This document shows, one piece after another, positions 23,593 through 37,665 of a stretch of DNA of 64,000 nt. The DNA comes from Podaxis mareebaensis (taxonomy: Eukaryota; Basidiomycota; Agaricomycetes; Agaricales; Agaricaceae). Both the position numbers and the translations under genes were made by a program. The stretch spans positions 1 through 64,000 of the forward strand of contig JAEUWP010000323.1 of the NCBI GenBank assembly GCA_018524725.1, given 5' to 3'. Every line of letters starts with the position of its first letter. Within the stretch, counting starts at the first letter, position 1. The notes under the pieces were generated by a model. The model worked only from the letters and a program-made list of their open reading frames with translations. It was not told the DNA's origin and did no database searches.

Positions 23593-26218
23593 TAGGGCTT
23601 GGTGGTTGTCCTTGCTAATGGCGAAAATATGAAAGCTTGCAAGTTTGATTAATTGGCTGCGGCAATCGCCGGCACCAATGTTGCGTGACGTTCCGTCACG
23701 CCAGTTGGTATATGTTCATCAGTTTTCTGGGGCTTGAAAGAATGTCTTCCTAGCCTCTAATTTTGTCTCTGCTCCTTGACTTAACATCAGGCGCCGTCTG
23801 AATCCCCGTGCTCCGCCGGCTACGAATGAGAATAGTGTGGAAACTTTCTGGGGACCTCGGTACATTGTCGAGAAATTTCGCTAGCCAGCATTACACAAAA
23901 ATGTCTTCGCTAGCTTAGCGTGTCCTCGAACTCAAGTATCTTGACTAGACTATTCCTCGACGTTGTCCAAATGTTCCGCGAAGACGTGGTTTGCTCTCGC
24001 CGGCCGTCCGTTGCTAGTACGGGGCGACTCGTAGTGAAGATATGGAACATGGAACTCAATCTAGGGAGCGATAGGTATGAGAATGATTTTCGAAAGCACT
24101 ATATCGGGAGCTGAGCGCCGTCCTGGCGCAATTCTCATGAAAAGCATTTGTAGACGGGCTCAAGTAACAGATCGGTCGGCAAACCTCGGGTATAATCCAC
24201 ACATCTGGGCGATGCATCGTGGGTTCTTCTTTTACAGCGACCTCATTGGAATTTATAGCAATGACAAACGGTCGCGACGGCTTGACTTGCAAACATATTT
24301 TGGACATGATCTCCCATGCCCAAGTCGACCTCCGAACGCTGCCTGAAGTGGATACCGATCAATCTTCCTCCAAAACTTTCCCTACCTACCTTCGTTGATC
24401 TCAAAGCATTCCTTGTTAAACGAGACATCTGCCTGGCACTACGCCACAGGTAATTGCTTTTTTGGCGGCAGTTTCTTTCCTACAGTACGAGCCAGAAATG
24501 CGTCACCACTCGCGCTCTAAACTAGCGTGGTAGTTCAAGCGGACACTTATCAAAAGGTGGGTCTACGGCAATGTTGGAGAACCCGTATGGTAGATGTCAA
24601 ACCCGCAAAAGCGGGACTGGCCGCTCTAACGATGTTCTTCACTTTTTAGCCCGTTCCCATTCTATCTTCCCAACCAGATATTCACCTTTTTCGGGCTACG
24701 GTGGCTCTCCAGCGGGACCAGGCTGTTACCTTCGGTCATAAACACACTCTTTGGAGACCTCGCATCACTCCTATCGCTTCCATTTTTATCAGCATCAACT
24801 TCAGGTGATCCTCACAAGCTCCACCCCGTGCCAGACAAACATCCAGGACTTCCGCATGGTCAGTTCTCATTTGTTCACTTCTCACTCCTCGCGGCTGCAG
24901 TTTGTCAGTGAGATGCTATAGATAGGTGAAGAAGAATCCGGGGCTCGACTAGCAAAAACCAAATAGGACATGGTTTCCATTCTGCACGTCTATTTATGCT
25001 TGAATTCGCCGTTCTCGACAGTTTTGCACGAATGATGTTGAATATTAATGTATATTTAATTTCTGCCAACATGTATTGGGCGCCTCCTGTTGCATTGCTT
25101 TTTGGTGAATTGTCGGAGATAGAGGTTCCCCGCGCCCATCTCCTGGATATCACGCCCCCATGTGTGACGATTGGTCGCTGGTACTGATGCATAGGGGCAC
25201 CACGAGTGAAGAGAAGCTCCCACTAAACGCCCGTTGATCTGATCGCAGTCGCATCTTCGACCAGTCGGATATGAGAAGTGGTCGAAAAGGAAGGTCAGCG
25301 AAGCGCTCGGATCGGTAAGATAACTTATCAATGGTGCAAGAAGCTAATATTCCGTCATGGAAGGTCGCAGTTCAGTGCAGCCCCCATGCCTTGTATGACG
25401 GCGTTTGACACCTACTTAAGGTATAGTCTGTGAGATACACGAGGATAAGATGTGCAGCATTCCTGTACTCGCCGATCAGATTAGTTCATATAGTCCTCGG
25501 TGAGCCTGGTAAAGGGTATGAGAGAAGCACTGGCATGCGATGAACGTATTGTTCGGATGTTAATGCAGTGGGAAGTTGAAGGGAATTTTATTGCAGGCGA
25601 CACAGCTGATAATACCGCGCAATTGTCCGACAGCCGATGGGCTACCGGGGCTGCTTAATTGGTGGGAAGTTCATAAATGATTTCAGGATACCGTTGAAAC
25701 GGAGTTAGAGGGTGCCAAGTATGTGGTGTGTAAAGCTGCAGGCGCACGATGTGTGATGCAAGAAGTTAGAACAAGCTCCTAGCGAGAGTGCGGACCACAT
25801 CCGGGAAAGGCGTGGCGCTTGGCCCCAGTACATGTGCGGGCCCTGTACTGTTACCTCCTTTTGGTTAGAACTTTGTCGAAGGGAGTTTGGAGTAATTTAC
25901 TTTTGGGGAGGGGCTCCCTGGCGAGAAAGACTGTGGTTGGCAGTGATTCTAAGATGGGAAGGGGTCTGGAATTGCAGAGCCTCCAGCGTTCTCGGCTGTT
26001 GGAGGCGTTCGTTGGTGTTCGAGAGCCTGGCAACCACGTGTAGAGAAGCAGCACCGCCACACAGGACAACAGAATTACTGTCCGCATTTGGCGATTGTAT
26101 TAAGTGTCGGTCCCCTGTTGTTAGGCGTTGATCCGGGCGCTCAGTCTGAAATAAAAGGCGGACGAAAATCTCAAGGGCTCCTCGTTTTACTCACTCCCAC
26201 ACACGCATCTAATCCTAC
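23593..26218. other. Intergenic, 2.6 kb, no supported gene
   Basis: I see no domain or consistent exon chain. A minus-strand frame at 25851-26087 has a signal-peptide-like N-terminus (MRTVILLSCVAVLLLYTW) and 78 codons; it is listed separately at low confidence. Near 26150 an A-rich TATA-like AATAAAAG lies about 65 bp upstream of the phosphatase ATG. Confidence 0.4.
25851..26087 (-). CDS. Possible small secreted protein, 78 residues
   Basis: A true ATG opens a frame whose first 16 residues are strongly hydrophobic with a basic N-region, followed by a Ser/Arg/Pro-rich remainder with no domain. The length and leader would fit a small secreted protein. The frame overlaps longer + strand frames, there are few cysteines, and no homologue is known to me. 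It could well be a chance frame. Confidence 0.15.
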   Translation of the reverse strand: MRTVILLSCVAVLLLYTWLPGSRTPTNASNSRERWRLCNSRPLPILESLPTTVFLAREPLPKSKLLQTPFDKVLTKRR

Positions 26219-26974
26219 ATGAGCCAGCCCATGGGATCTATCATCTCTGCGTATCTCAAAGCCATCGCTACGCTTTTACCCTCTGTGCTGCAAGGGCGGC
26301 CAGAAACCCTATCTTCATGGCAAGACGAGAAAGCGTTGTGTCAGTCACATGAGCAGAACCGGAGTATGGTGTTGGCTCCTTCTGCGCTGCAGACGCTGAC
26401 GTCTACCATCCCCCGCCCGATACCGAATTCGTACTGGGCCACTCCACTTCTCCTTGCCTGCGAATACCCCTGGACACCCAAGGAACCGCATAAACCAAAG
26501 CTAGATGCGCTACTGCGGGCAGGCATCCGAACTTTCATCGATCTTACAGAATGCGGCGAACTTCGACCTTACTGTGGTGAGGTCCTCACTTCGCGGGCAG
26601 AACTTCTGGGGATTGATAAGAACACTATCGAATACCATCGATTTCCTATTCCTGACCGTTGTTTACCCCACTCCGTCGAGTTCATGTATTCAGTAATGGA
26701 AGTCCTGCGTGACAACGAACAACGGGGTCGCATCACCGCTGTGCATTGTCGTGGGGGTATCGGAAGGACGGGCATGGTGATTGGGTGTTGGTTGATAGAG
26801 AGTGGCATAGCGAAGAATGGAGAAGAGGCTCTAGCGATTATCGCTAGGGAGTGGAAGACGGTCGAGAAGTGTACGAGATTCCCTCATAGCCCAGAAACAG
26901 GGCCACAATTTGATTTCGTGTTGCACTTCCAAGCCGCACCGAAACCAATACAACTTGTTTCCATCGCTTCGTGA
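26219..26974 (+). CDS. Dual-specificity (cysteine-based) protein phosphatase
   Basis: A single exon of 251 residues starts with ATG at 26219, about 65 bp downstream of an AATAAAAG box. The active-site loop HCRGGIGRTG has the nucleophile Cys at 177 and the phosphate-binding Arg at 183 (H-C-x5-R-[ST]). The upstream IDLTECGELRPY block and the IPDRCLPH segment, with a candidate general-acid Asp, match the DSP/atypical PTP fold. The end WKTVEKCTRFPHSPET is usual for this small fungal and bacterial group of phosphatase-like proteins. It should hydrolyse phosphotyrosine or phosphoserine/threonine, or a small phosphorylated molecule. The substrate is not evident. It has no membrane segment and is probably cytosolic. 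An intronless gene is unusual among these neighbours. Confidence 0.9.
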   Translation: MSQPMGSIISAYLKAIATLLPSVLQGRPETLSSWQDEKALCQSHEQNRSMVLAPSALQTLTSTIPRPIPNSYWATPLLLACEYPWTPKEPHKPKLDALLRAGIRTFIDLTECGELRPYCGEVLTSRAELLGIDKNTIEYHRFPIPDRCLPHSVEFMYSVMEVLRDNEQRGRITAVHCRGGIGRTGMVIGCWLIESGIAKNGEEALAIIAREWKTVEKCTRFPHSPETGPQFDFVLHFQAAPKPIQLVSIAS

Positions 26975-30131
<3,157 letters not shown>

Positions 30132-31589
30132 AGGCGCTCGGGTTTCTCGAGGCAAAGATGTCCTTCTCGCATCGCCATTGATAATAATACCTTCAAAGGG
30201 AAAAAAGACCACAAGTATCATGTTTGCAGCGCCACATATAGTATCGATAACTAGAGCAATCTGAAAAAACTGCAAGCCTTCCTTAGTTCTGCATCGCCTA
30301 CAGGCTTTTTAGAGAGTTATGTACCGTCGCAGACATCGCCATCAATACCGGGCCCGGCAGCCCCCCAAGTTGACCTCCATTGCAGCCATTGCCTAGCGCC
30401 GAATCGAACCTTCGCCGGCTTCTCTTGCCTCGAGGCAAAGTACAAGAAATAGATTTAGGAGGCTCGATTGCCTGGTTCACTTGTGCCCATGCGGGGCCGG
30501 ACTGAACGTTGACAAATGGGGCTTGCACATGTACTACTTGTCTGGAAATGTGTATATGGGAGCACTTAAACCCCACCATGATAATGAAGGCGGAGTATGA
30601 GCATGTCGCAAGGGTGAGTGATGAGATACTGCTTTTTGCGTTATTAATAGATTAGCACCTTCCATACATTCAAGTCGGGCCTGATTGGAGGACGTAGGTT
30701 CTAGAGTGACGCTCGTAGTTGTGCACCGATGTTCCCACTTGAGATCTGTCTGTCACCTACTCTCCAGATAGAGTCATTTAGTTTTTGAAGTGCATGTTAA
30801 AACAGGCTGAAGAGGTTTGAAAATGGGAATGGACAATGGAAAATACTGTAGCCGCCGAGGAAAGCGCCACAAAATTGGTGCCTTTAGTGGTGTCGTTTTA
30901 TGACCCTCGTCCACCTCCTTTCCACTAGTGTCTGATTTCAGGTGATCTTTCATCTATACTTCGACCCCTGGCTTAGCAAGGAAGTTTGGGTATGCAAGGG
31001 GCGCATATTATAATTTCCTTGTTATCCAAAAGCAATACAGGGTCGCTGGTTTCCGCGTGCTCCAGTAGGTTCCAATGTACCCTCAATTACATGCCCTGTT
31101 AGGGCACGCTCGCAGGGTAGGCACTCACAAATGGTTTCGTTTCTTAGCGGATACCCGGCATAGTTCTTCGCGAACGCTTGTTACGTTATAGCGGCTAGCA
31201 CGCATCACTTCGTGGTTTGGAACTTTTCCAACCCCTTTTTTTTCTGCTTCGTGCCTAAGCTACTAGCGTAAAATGCCCTGTCTTGTTCCGCCGGGAATCA
31301 AAACACGCACCTACGTTGAACGTGTATTGACCACCGATTGTTGCTAGTTGCGTATCACCGCGAGTGTTATTGGCTGTATATCCTCAAGAGCGTTTCTGGC
31401 TAGCCAACCCTTATCCAGGTGTTTCCAACGACCCTCCACATTTACAACGCAACGAATCCTTGCGTCCGACTTGCCTCATGTGTGCATTGTCCTACATGGA
31501 GCTTAGCTTGGCATTTCTGTTGTTTTACTGATGGACTCTGGGACTCTTCGTCCCCCATTAATGACGAATACAATGGCCACCCTGTATCT
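30132..31589. other. Intergenic, 1.5 kb, left flank of the transposon
   Basis: I see no supported gene. A 93-codon minus frame at 30298-30579 has no recognisable domain. Confidence 0.45.
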
Positions 31590-31595
31590 GTAGGG
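31590..31595 (+). repeat. Left target-site duplication (GTAGGG)
   Basis: This hexamer directly precedes the TATGGCGCTCC terminus and is repeated exactly at 37666-37671, directly after the other terminus. Confidence 0.9.
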
Positions 31596-31856
31596 TATGG
31601 CGCTCCAAGTGTGACAAAAATAAAACCACCGCGCGAACACATCCCGCGCGAAAAACAACTCACCGCGCGAAAAACCACAAATTTGTAGTATAAAGTACAG
31701 TCTGTCCCGCGCGTGAATCGAACCCCTGCGCGTAAAACCCGTCCGCGCGAACATAGACAAGTCCCGCGCGAGAAACCCGTCTGCGCGAGTAACCCGTCTG
31801 CGCAAATAATAGAGAAGTCTCGTGCACACAGAAATTTTACCCGGCGCGAAACATGT
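31596..31856 (+). repeat. Left terminal inverted repeat
   Basis: This is the inverted partner of 37404-37665. It contains many CGCGCG palindromes at intervals of about 20 bp, possible transposase binding sites, and one tRNA B-box-like word GGTTCGATTC on the minus strand (31715-31724). It lacks one unit of about 20 bp present in the right repeat. The inner edge is fuzzy. Confidence 0.9.
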
Positions 31857-32112
31857 CCTCGAATAAAAAAAAAGTCGGAAGACTGGTGAGGCTCCACATG
31901 AGGTACTAAGTCTTGAGACACCATGGAAGTCCAATCAAAGACATGTGGATGAAATTGTCAAGGGGTATCAAACTAACACTGTCTAAGCTGGGGTGTGTAC
32001 GTAGAACTATCAAAATTAATATCAGATATGGTAGTGGGTATAACGTAGCTAGTAACCATGTGAGTCAGAACGATAGCACTAGAAATATCATCAGGTTTTG
32101 ACAGAACTCATT

Positions 32113-34095
32113 TTAAGATAGGAAGTCGTAGTTCTCAGCACGAGGCCACCCATTACCAGTGGTCATAGATCCAGCCAGAAACCTGTCATCATGAAGAATT
32201 AGTGAGGAGGAAAATGACTCTGATAGGTCACTGTTCGTCAAAAGAGGAGCCCCAGCATGGCCGCAATGAGTAGGAGTCGAGGGGGCAGTGGCGAAAGTTG
32301 GAGTTGAAGGAGCAGTGGAGAGAGTTGGTTCTTTATTAGGAGTAATGTCGACGTCATCTGAACCCACTATGGTGAGTTGTTGACATCAAACCAGGAAGAA
32401 GTACAGAGACTCACTGTTGCCTATCATGAACTTTGTTTTCTTACGTGGTGGGCTGACCGCCTTTGGTTTATCAGATATAGAACCAATATCTGTATGAAAG
32501 CGTCAGACTTCATGTTAGATAGACCTCAAACGTGTAACGTACACTTTGGAGTATTGGCCTTTGTCAACTTAAAGCCCTTCCCTGTCGAGACATGTTAGAG
32601 AAAACACAAATAAGTCAGGTTCAGCTTACCGTTTTCATCAGCAACATCCTCCTCAGATCCAGATGTGAAGTCAGATACCTTGTGCTTGGACCCCCTCAAC
32701 CTTGACGTCACCTTAGGCTGGACAGACATCAAGCTCCAGCCTGTAAGGTTGCCTGTGTCGTCATCAGATTCCGAGAGCTCAATGGGTTCAATGGCAGGCT
32801 CTTCAACTGTAACACCCTTCCACTTGAGGACAGTCTTCTCCGGAATCTGGGTGACCAAAGCTAAAAGAAAAACTCTCAGCCTGTGATTGTTAACTGAGCA
32901 AATGACATACTGATGATCAAGCATTGCATGTGGCCAGCTGTCTTCTCCTTGAAGGCATGTGTGTAAACATCTTGTCCACTCGGGGCATGCATCTCCTCAA
33001 AATTAAGGACTTCAAACATTCCTTTAACATAGCCGACCAGATGCCATGGACAGTCATAGAAAAGTCGGCCGTTTGTCTCAGCTGGGTTCATTTGAAGCTC
33101 GGGGTGTTCGTTGTACCAAGAAAAGGCCTCTGGGAATAGTTCTGTGAATACCTCTGTCATCTTCTCATTTGACCATGCCTTGCTGAAATGGATGCCTTTC
33201 CCCACTTCCTGGACAGCAAGCTTTGACTTAACCAAGTGACTGATTTTGATTGATTGATTTCGGCCTCTCCCATTGTCCATGAGATGGTTGAGAAAGGAAT
33301 CAGGGTTGTCATACTCCTGGAGAAACCATCGCCATCCATCTGCATGGTAGAAAACATTGTCGTCATGCTCCTATAGATATTTTCAGTCATAAGACAATGA
33401 TAAAGAGATGTTATCTTACTGAAGTGACACCGAATGGAAGTAAAATGACAGTCCCAAAGTGGTATTCATCCTGCCAGTGCTTTGAGGCAGTTAGTAGGCC
33501 ACAAAAATTTTCAGAGACATGGAGCACACCTTAGTAGATGTATTTGATGCAGACCTTGCCCCTCTCTGAGGAAGTGGAGCAATTGAATGTCTCACAGTGA
33601 GCCTGGAGTTCAGTTTCGATGGTCCAATGTTGATAGGGGCTTGTGTGACTTTCATCTGAGACTGTTGTTTCGTGTGCTTGAGTCCTGCATTTGTCTCCTT
33701 GCAGGCATACTCTAGAATGTCATTTGCAGCAAGAGAATGGTTTCCAGATGAGTAGAGTGCCAGGGAGTTGATAATCTCCTGTGCTTTCTCATGTATGGCC
33801 TTTGGTACCTGACTCTTCTTCGGAGGGGGCTGAGTTGGTGGTGGGGTATTATCAAAATCCACCTAATCTGAGATCAGAATCAATATATGATGAAATGATG
33901 TGAACGTACCTTGCCCTCTGCATCCTCAAGCTCAACATATCTCTCTCTGGGAATGGAGCAAGCAGGTGGCTGTGGAAGCTCTTGTTCAATGTCAGAGGAA
34001 TCAGCTTCATTGACCATGGTGAACTGCCTAGTGACACTACGGGAGGGTTGTGAATGTTGGGAGGTGACCTGAGGCTTTCCAGATGTTCGAGCCAT
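32113..34095 (-). CDS. Second ORF of the transposon, unknown protein
   Basis: A chain of exons can be followed from the ATG at 34095 (MARTSGKPQ) to the stop at 32113. GT/AG borders are at each joint I checked: K|VDFDNT near 33860, STK|HWQDEYHFG near 33480, VTS|EHDDNVFYH near 33370, LII|TLVTQIPEK near 32860, MIGN|VGSDDVD near 32368. The protein has a Ser/Pro-rich N-terminus. The central part is well ordered and aromatic (HWQDEYHFGTVILLPFGVTS, WRWFLQEYDNPDSFLNHLM, LFPEAFSWYNEHPELQMN). An acidic segment (ELSESDDDTG) and a Thr/Pro-repeat tail follow. No premature stop was met. I do not know this family; its place beside the transposase suggests a role in transposition or DNA binding. The exact exon borders are by eye. 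Confidence 0.6.
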
Positions 34096-34210
34096 CAAGA
34101 GGGATAAATATATCTGACAGATGTGGTATGGGAAAAATGAATGACAAATTACTAGAGAGTAGATATTGGAGCAAAGGGGGTAAACTAACAGAAGATGAGA
34201 ACAAGTACAT

Positions 34211-36180
34211 CTATATATATGTCATTCTATCTGGTAATGCAGAAATAGCTTCCAGTAGATACAGCCCCTGTGCCCAATCCCTTGCATGTGGCAACCAGAC
34301 AAGAGGATTGAGCTGAATGTGCAAAATGGAACTGGTTCTTCCAACTGTGATATCTTCATAGGGTAAGTATTGTCTATCATGCCATTCATCGGGTAGCACA
34401 CAATATCCCTCTGGCACGTAACCAGAGTCCTGGAACTTGGCCAACTGGTGCTTGAATGCAATCATCTCTGCTATATCAAATGGACAATCACTGCTTGGAA
34501 CAGGAATGCCTTCAGGATATGTGTTGACTTCAATTTGTGTATTTGCTGCTTCCATCATATCGTCATCCATGGAAGTCCCAGCACCACTCTGATAGCAGTT
34601 TCATTGTAAATGAGGGCCTTCAGTGCCATAATAGCGTTCAATGAGGTCTACAGGAATGCCATTGCATTCATCCCTGTAGAATCCATGTAGTAATTCACCT
34701 TCAGCTTGCAGTTGCTAATAATTGGTCAATTAATTAATAATGAAAACAGTCAGCTTTGAAATGCACCACTAGTGACATATTATGTCCCTCACGGGATATT
34801 GGATGATGATTCCAGTTTCCCTGGAACTCAGTGCAGTCGTTATTGATTAAATGTAGGAAGAGGTAGTGTAGAAGCCAAAGATGGGATGGCTGTTTTTGGT
34901 CCAGAGAATGAAGTCTCTCCAACTGGAGAAAGAAGGCCTTCCACTCCCATGCAAATTGAGTTCCTACTTCAACCCAAAGGCATTCAATATGAGTATTGTG
35001 GGTAGATGATCCCCAAATAAAACTGGCACAATTGAAGCCTCAGAGGAGGATCATAGCCATTGATACCTCCTTGTTCTCACTGCCCCGATCTCCCCTAACT
35101 CTTGAAGGAAGGCCATATGTATGAACGGCATTCATGAACAGGTGTAATACAGTTGCTGATGTATTATTTGCACTTGCTCTGATGCCAGTAATCTAGCAAT
35201 GTAGTTTGAGATCTTTGACTCTCTGTAATTTTCAGGATTACTCACTAAATGGGAGTAACCATCAACCATGCCATGGATAACAATGCCCCACTTGATCAGT
35301 TTGTGATGTCCATCAATGTGCCACAGTGCATTAGGTTGTGAAACCTTGTATGGCTACCGGGAGATTCTCTTCTTCATATGCTTCTGAAGAGCAACCCCAA
35401 GTCCCATGACACAGTTGATAGAGGCAATGATGCATCTCCTCTGGATATGGATGTTGTTCTTCTGCAAAAATCCAAATATATATCTCTGCCCCATGTTTGG
35501 CTGTTTCACTTTGAGTGTTGAGAGTATAGCATCAAGGTCACAATTGGACAGTGGAGTAAATGTTTTCTTGAGCCCATACTGCTTCATTGAGCGTAAAACA
35601 GTCTGGCTTGAGACACCAAGAAGCTGAGCAATTTTCCTGACTGGCATTGCACCCGCACCAAGGATGAGCCTTTGGAAGACCCTTTTGTCTATCAACTTTC
35701 TTGGATGTCCCTTCTGACCCATTTTTACTTCAGTCACTGGCTTGATCCTATCAACCTTCAATCCCACACTATTGATAATCAATTCATTCATTCATAGATT
35801 AAGGGTATGATTACTGACTCGCTGTCAAGTCTAGAGTGTTGATTTCACAGTTTCATCAGAAGGGCGGAGAACTGTTCTGAACACCTCTGAATCCATGCCA
35901 TTGGTACTTGTTCCTCTGCATGTGCATCAAGGAGAGCCTGAAGTAAGGGCTTGACCTCATTGGCAATGAGGTGTTGATGATGTAAAAGTCTTTGACTATC
36001 AACTTCAAATTTGCTGTTTGCTACAGCTAAGCTATTGACGTAGAATGTGTCAAGAGCTTGTGAAATTGTAAGAACTGCCACAGAGAATTGATGGCCATCA
36101 GGTAGATGTGGAAGTTGTGGTTTGAGCGGGGACGGAAATTGAGAGTCATACATATGCAAAAGTTGGGGTTCAAGGGACAT
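34211..36180 (-). pseudogene. IS3EU-type DDE transposase, two in-frame stops
   Basis: Exon 1 starts at 36180 (MSLEPQLLHM) and joins at about 35851/35783 (MKL|VGLKVDR) to an HTH-like segment (RKIAQLLGVSSQTVLRSMKQ) and the QRYIFGFLQ...IQRR block. The integrase-like core follows: ALWHIDGHHKLIKWGIVIHG (first Asp), then over an intron ITGIRAS, then [14 protein letters not shown] (second Asp) and NTHIECLWVEV (Glu). The tail has HLWLLHYLFLHLINNDC, WNHHPIS and HGFYRDECNGIP. All three catalytic acids remain. A TAG at 35354-35356, just before the first catalytic block, and a TGA at 34601-34603 interrupt the frame. CAG to TAG would explain the first. So this copy is probably inactive unless the stops are read through or spliced out. 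Confidence 0.88.
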
Positions 36181-36279
36181 GATGAGCGGTAATGAACACC
36201 AGGAGGTGGGTCAGAAGTCAGCAGGCAATAGCACTAATAAGCAACATTGAGTGCCCATGACCCAACTAGAAATAGAAAA
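36181..36279. promoter_or_regulatory. Bidirectional promoter region of the transposase and BTB genes
   Basis: The transposase ATG (36180, minus) and the chosen BTB ATG (36280, plus) are separated by only 99 bp, so the two genes must share their upstream region. No clear TATA box is seen. The extent is set by the gene starts. Confidence 0.4.
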
Positions 36280-37347
36280 ATGCATGTGGCCATGTGCTTT
36301 GTTAAAAACGGCCAAATGACAACAGCTTCTGAACACATGGACATTCCTCTCCTGAGTCAACCTATGCCCTATTCATCACAGTCACCCAATCCCCAATGGG
36401 TCAGACACCCAGATCCAACATGCTGGGTTGAGGACTGTGTGCTGGTGTTCCGTGTGCATCAACTCATGATTACACCACTGTCACTTAGCTAACTTCAGCA
36501 ATGGACCAGGCTGAGCACCAACTTTTCTGGTTCAATGTCGCTCATCTAAGCAATCATTCTCACATATTTCGGGATCTAGTGAAGGCCTGTCCTGCTCAAG
36601 GGCCCCATGGCACAGATACCAATCCAATTTTCCTAGAGGGCATCCGGGCCAATGATTTGGAGTCATTTGTCTGATGGTTTTTCTGTGGGTGAGTAAACCG
36701 CTCCTGACTCCTGGAAGAACATCTTACTAAACAGAATGAATAGGCAAAACGATGAACAGCACAACAGATATTCCCTCATTAGCATACTGGTATTATCACA
36801 TTATTGGGAAGTGCAGGGAGGGGAAGCTTTTGTGCGAGGTAGCATGATCAAGCTTGATATGCGTGCAAGTCACCTACTCGAGCTAGCGAGGCAGTTCAAA
36901 GTCAGGGAGTGGGTTGGTCATGCATCATGTCAGCTAATTTCATCCCCCATGCAATCGCAGAAGCTGGAGGATATCGAACGAATGATGGAGAAAGTATTTA
37001 TTGTCGTTGCTAAAGCTCGGGACACAGAGATCCACAACAGAACTCGGTGTGCATTCAACCCTCCCCCAATGTGTAAGGTCGCAGATTGCAACCGCCATAT
37101 CCATTGCGCTACCCACTGGGCAAAAGGCTGGTTGGACGAGGTGGCCTGTGGGCTACTCCATCCTGACAACCCACCAGCTACAGGAGAAGAATTGAGCCGC
37201 ATACAAGCAGCAAAATTCCCAGGTGTTTCGCCAGGATGTAAGGCAGCTATGGTCGAGTTGATGGTCACTGGGAACTACTTTGGGTATAGGGATGCAATTT
37301 TGAAGGCGACGGAGGACTCTATTTGCAAGTTATATGAGATCGATTAG
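36280..37347 (+). pseudogene. BTB/POZ-domain gene carried inside the transposon, one in-frame TGA
   Basis: Three exons (36280-36451, 36499-36688, 36735-37347) join in phase to 324 codons. The BTB fold pattern of agaricomycete proteins is seen: HPDPTCWVEDCVLVF, then HIFRDLV, PIFLEGIRANDLESFV, a WFFC segment, a long W-rich helix pair and LLELARQFKVREWVGHASCQLI. The C-terminal half has PPPMCKVADCNRHIHCATHW and GLLHPDNPP, blocks I associate with the same group of proteins. A TGA at 36672-36674 (codon 116) interrupts the BTB domain between SFV and WFF. CGA to TGA would explain it. BTB proteins often serve as adaptors for cullin-3 ubiquitin ligases or as transcription partners. Its presence within the inverted repeats makes it cargo or a resident accessory gene. 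Confidence 0.75.
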
Positions 37348-37403
37348 CGAGATGTGCTCTGATAAGTAGAGATATGAATAGAGCCTGTATTGTTTCGTGT
37401 GGG

Positions 37404-37665
37404 GTAAAATTTCTGTGCGCTAGACTTCTCTATTATTTGCGCAGACGGGTTACTCGCGCGAGGGTTCGATTCTCGCGCGGACGGGTTTCTCGCGCGGGAC
37501 TTGTCTATGTTCGCGCGGACGGGTTTCACGCGCGGGGGTTCGATTCACGCGCGGGACAGACTGTACTTTATACTACAAATTTGTGGTTTTTCACGCGGTG
37601 AGTTGTTTTTCGCGCGGGATGTGTTCGCGCGGTGGTTTTATTTTTGTCACACTTGGAGCGCCATA
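37404..37665 (-). repeat. Right terminal inverted repeat
   Basis: Reverse complement of the left repeat, ending GGAGCGCCATA. It has one extra unit of about 20 bp (AGGGTTCGATTCTCGCGCGG) relative to the left copy, so it holds two B-box-like GGTTCGATTC words (37463-37472 and 37537-37546). Confidence 0.9.

Larger units (their letters stand above)
31596..37665. mobile_element. IS3EU-type DNA transposon, 6070 bp, with complete ends
   Basis: Both ends carry inverted repeats of about 260 bp starting TATGGCGCTCCAAGTGTGAC, and a perfect 6 bp duplication GTAGGG flanks the element. From memory, IS3EU elements have TAY...RTA ends and 6 bp duplications, and their transposase is a DDE integrase-like enzyme related to bacterial IS3. 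All three traits are met here. The element carries a transposase (-, 34211-36180), a second multi-exon ORF (-, 32113-34095) and a BTB-domain gene (+, 36280-37347). An identical target duplication suggests fairly recent insertion, although the transposase and BTB frames already hold stop codons. The transposase and BTB genes are divergent over a gap of about 100 bp. Confidence 0.9.

Noticed and set aside
31442..31934. Two long minus-strand frames (143 and 160 codons) across the left terminal repeat
   Set aside because: They run through the CGCGCG repeat array, are unlike any protein, and both cross the transposon border. They are chance frames in GC-rich DNA.
37460..37550. Possible tRNA gene (B-box words GGTTCGATTC)
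   Set aside because: No acceptor stem, anticodon arm or A box could be folded around them. They are units of the terminal repeat.
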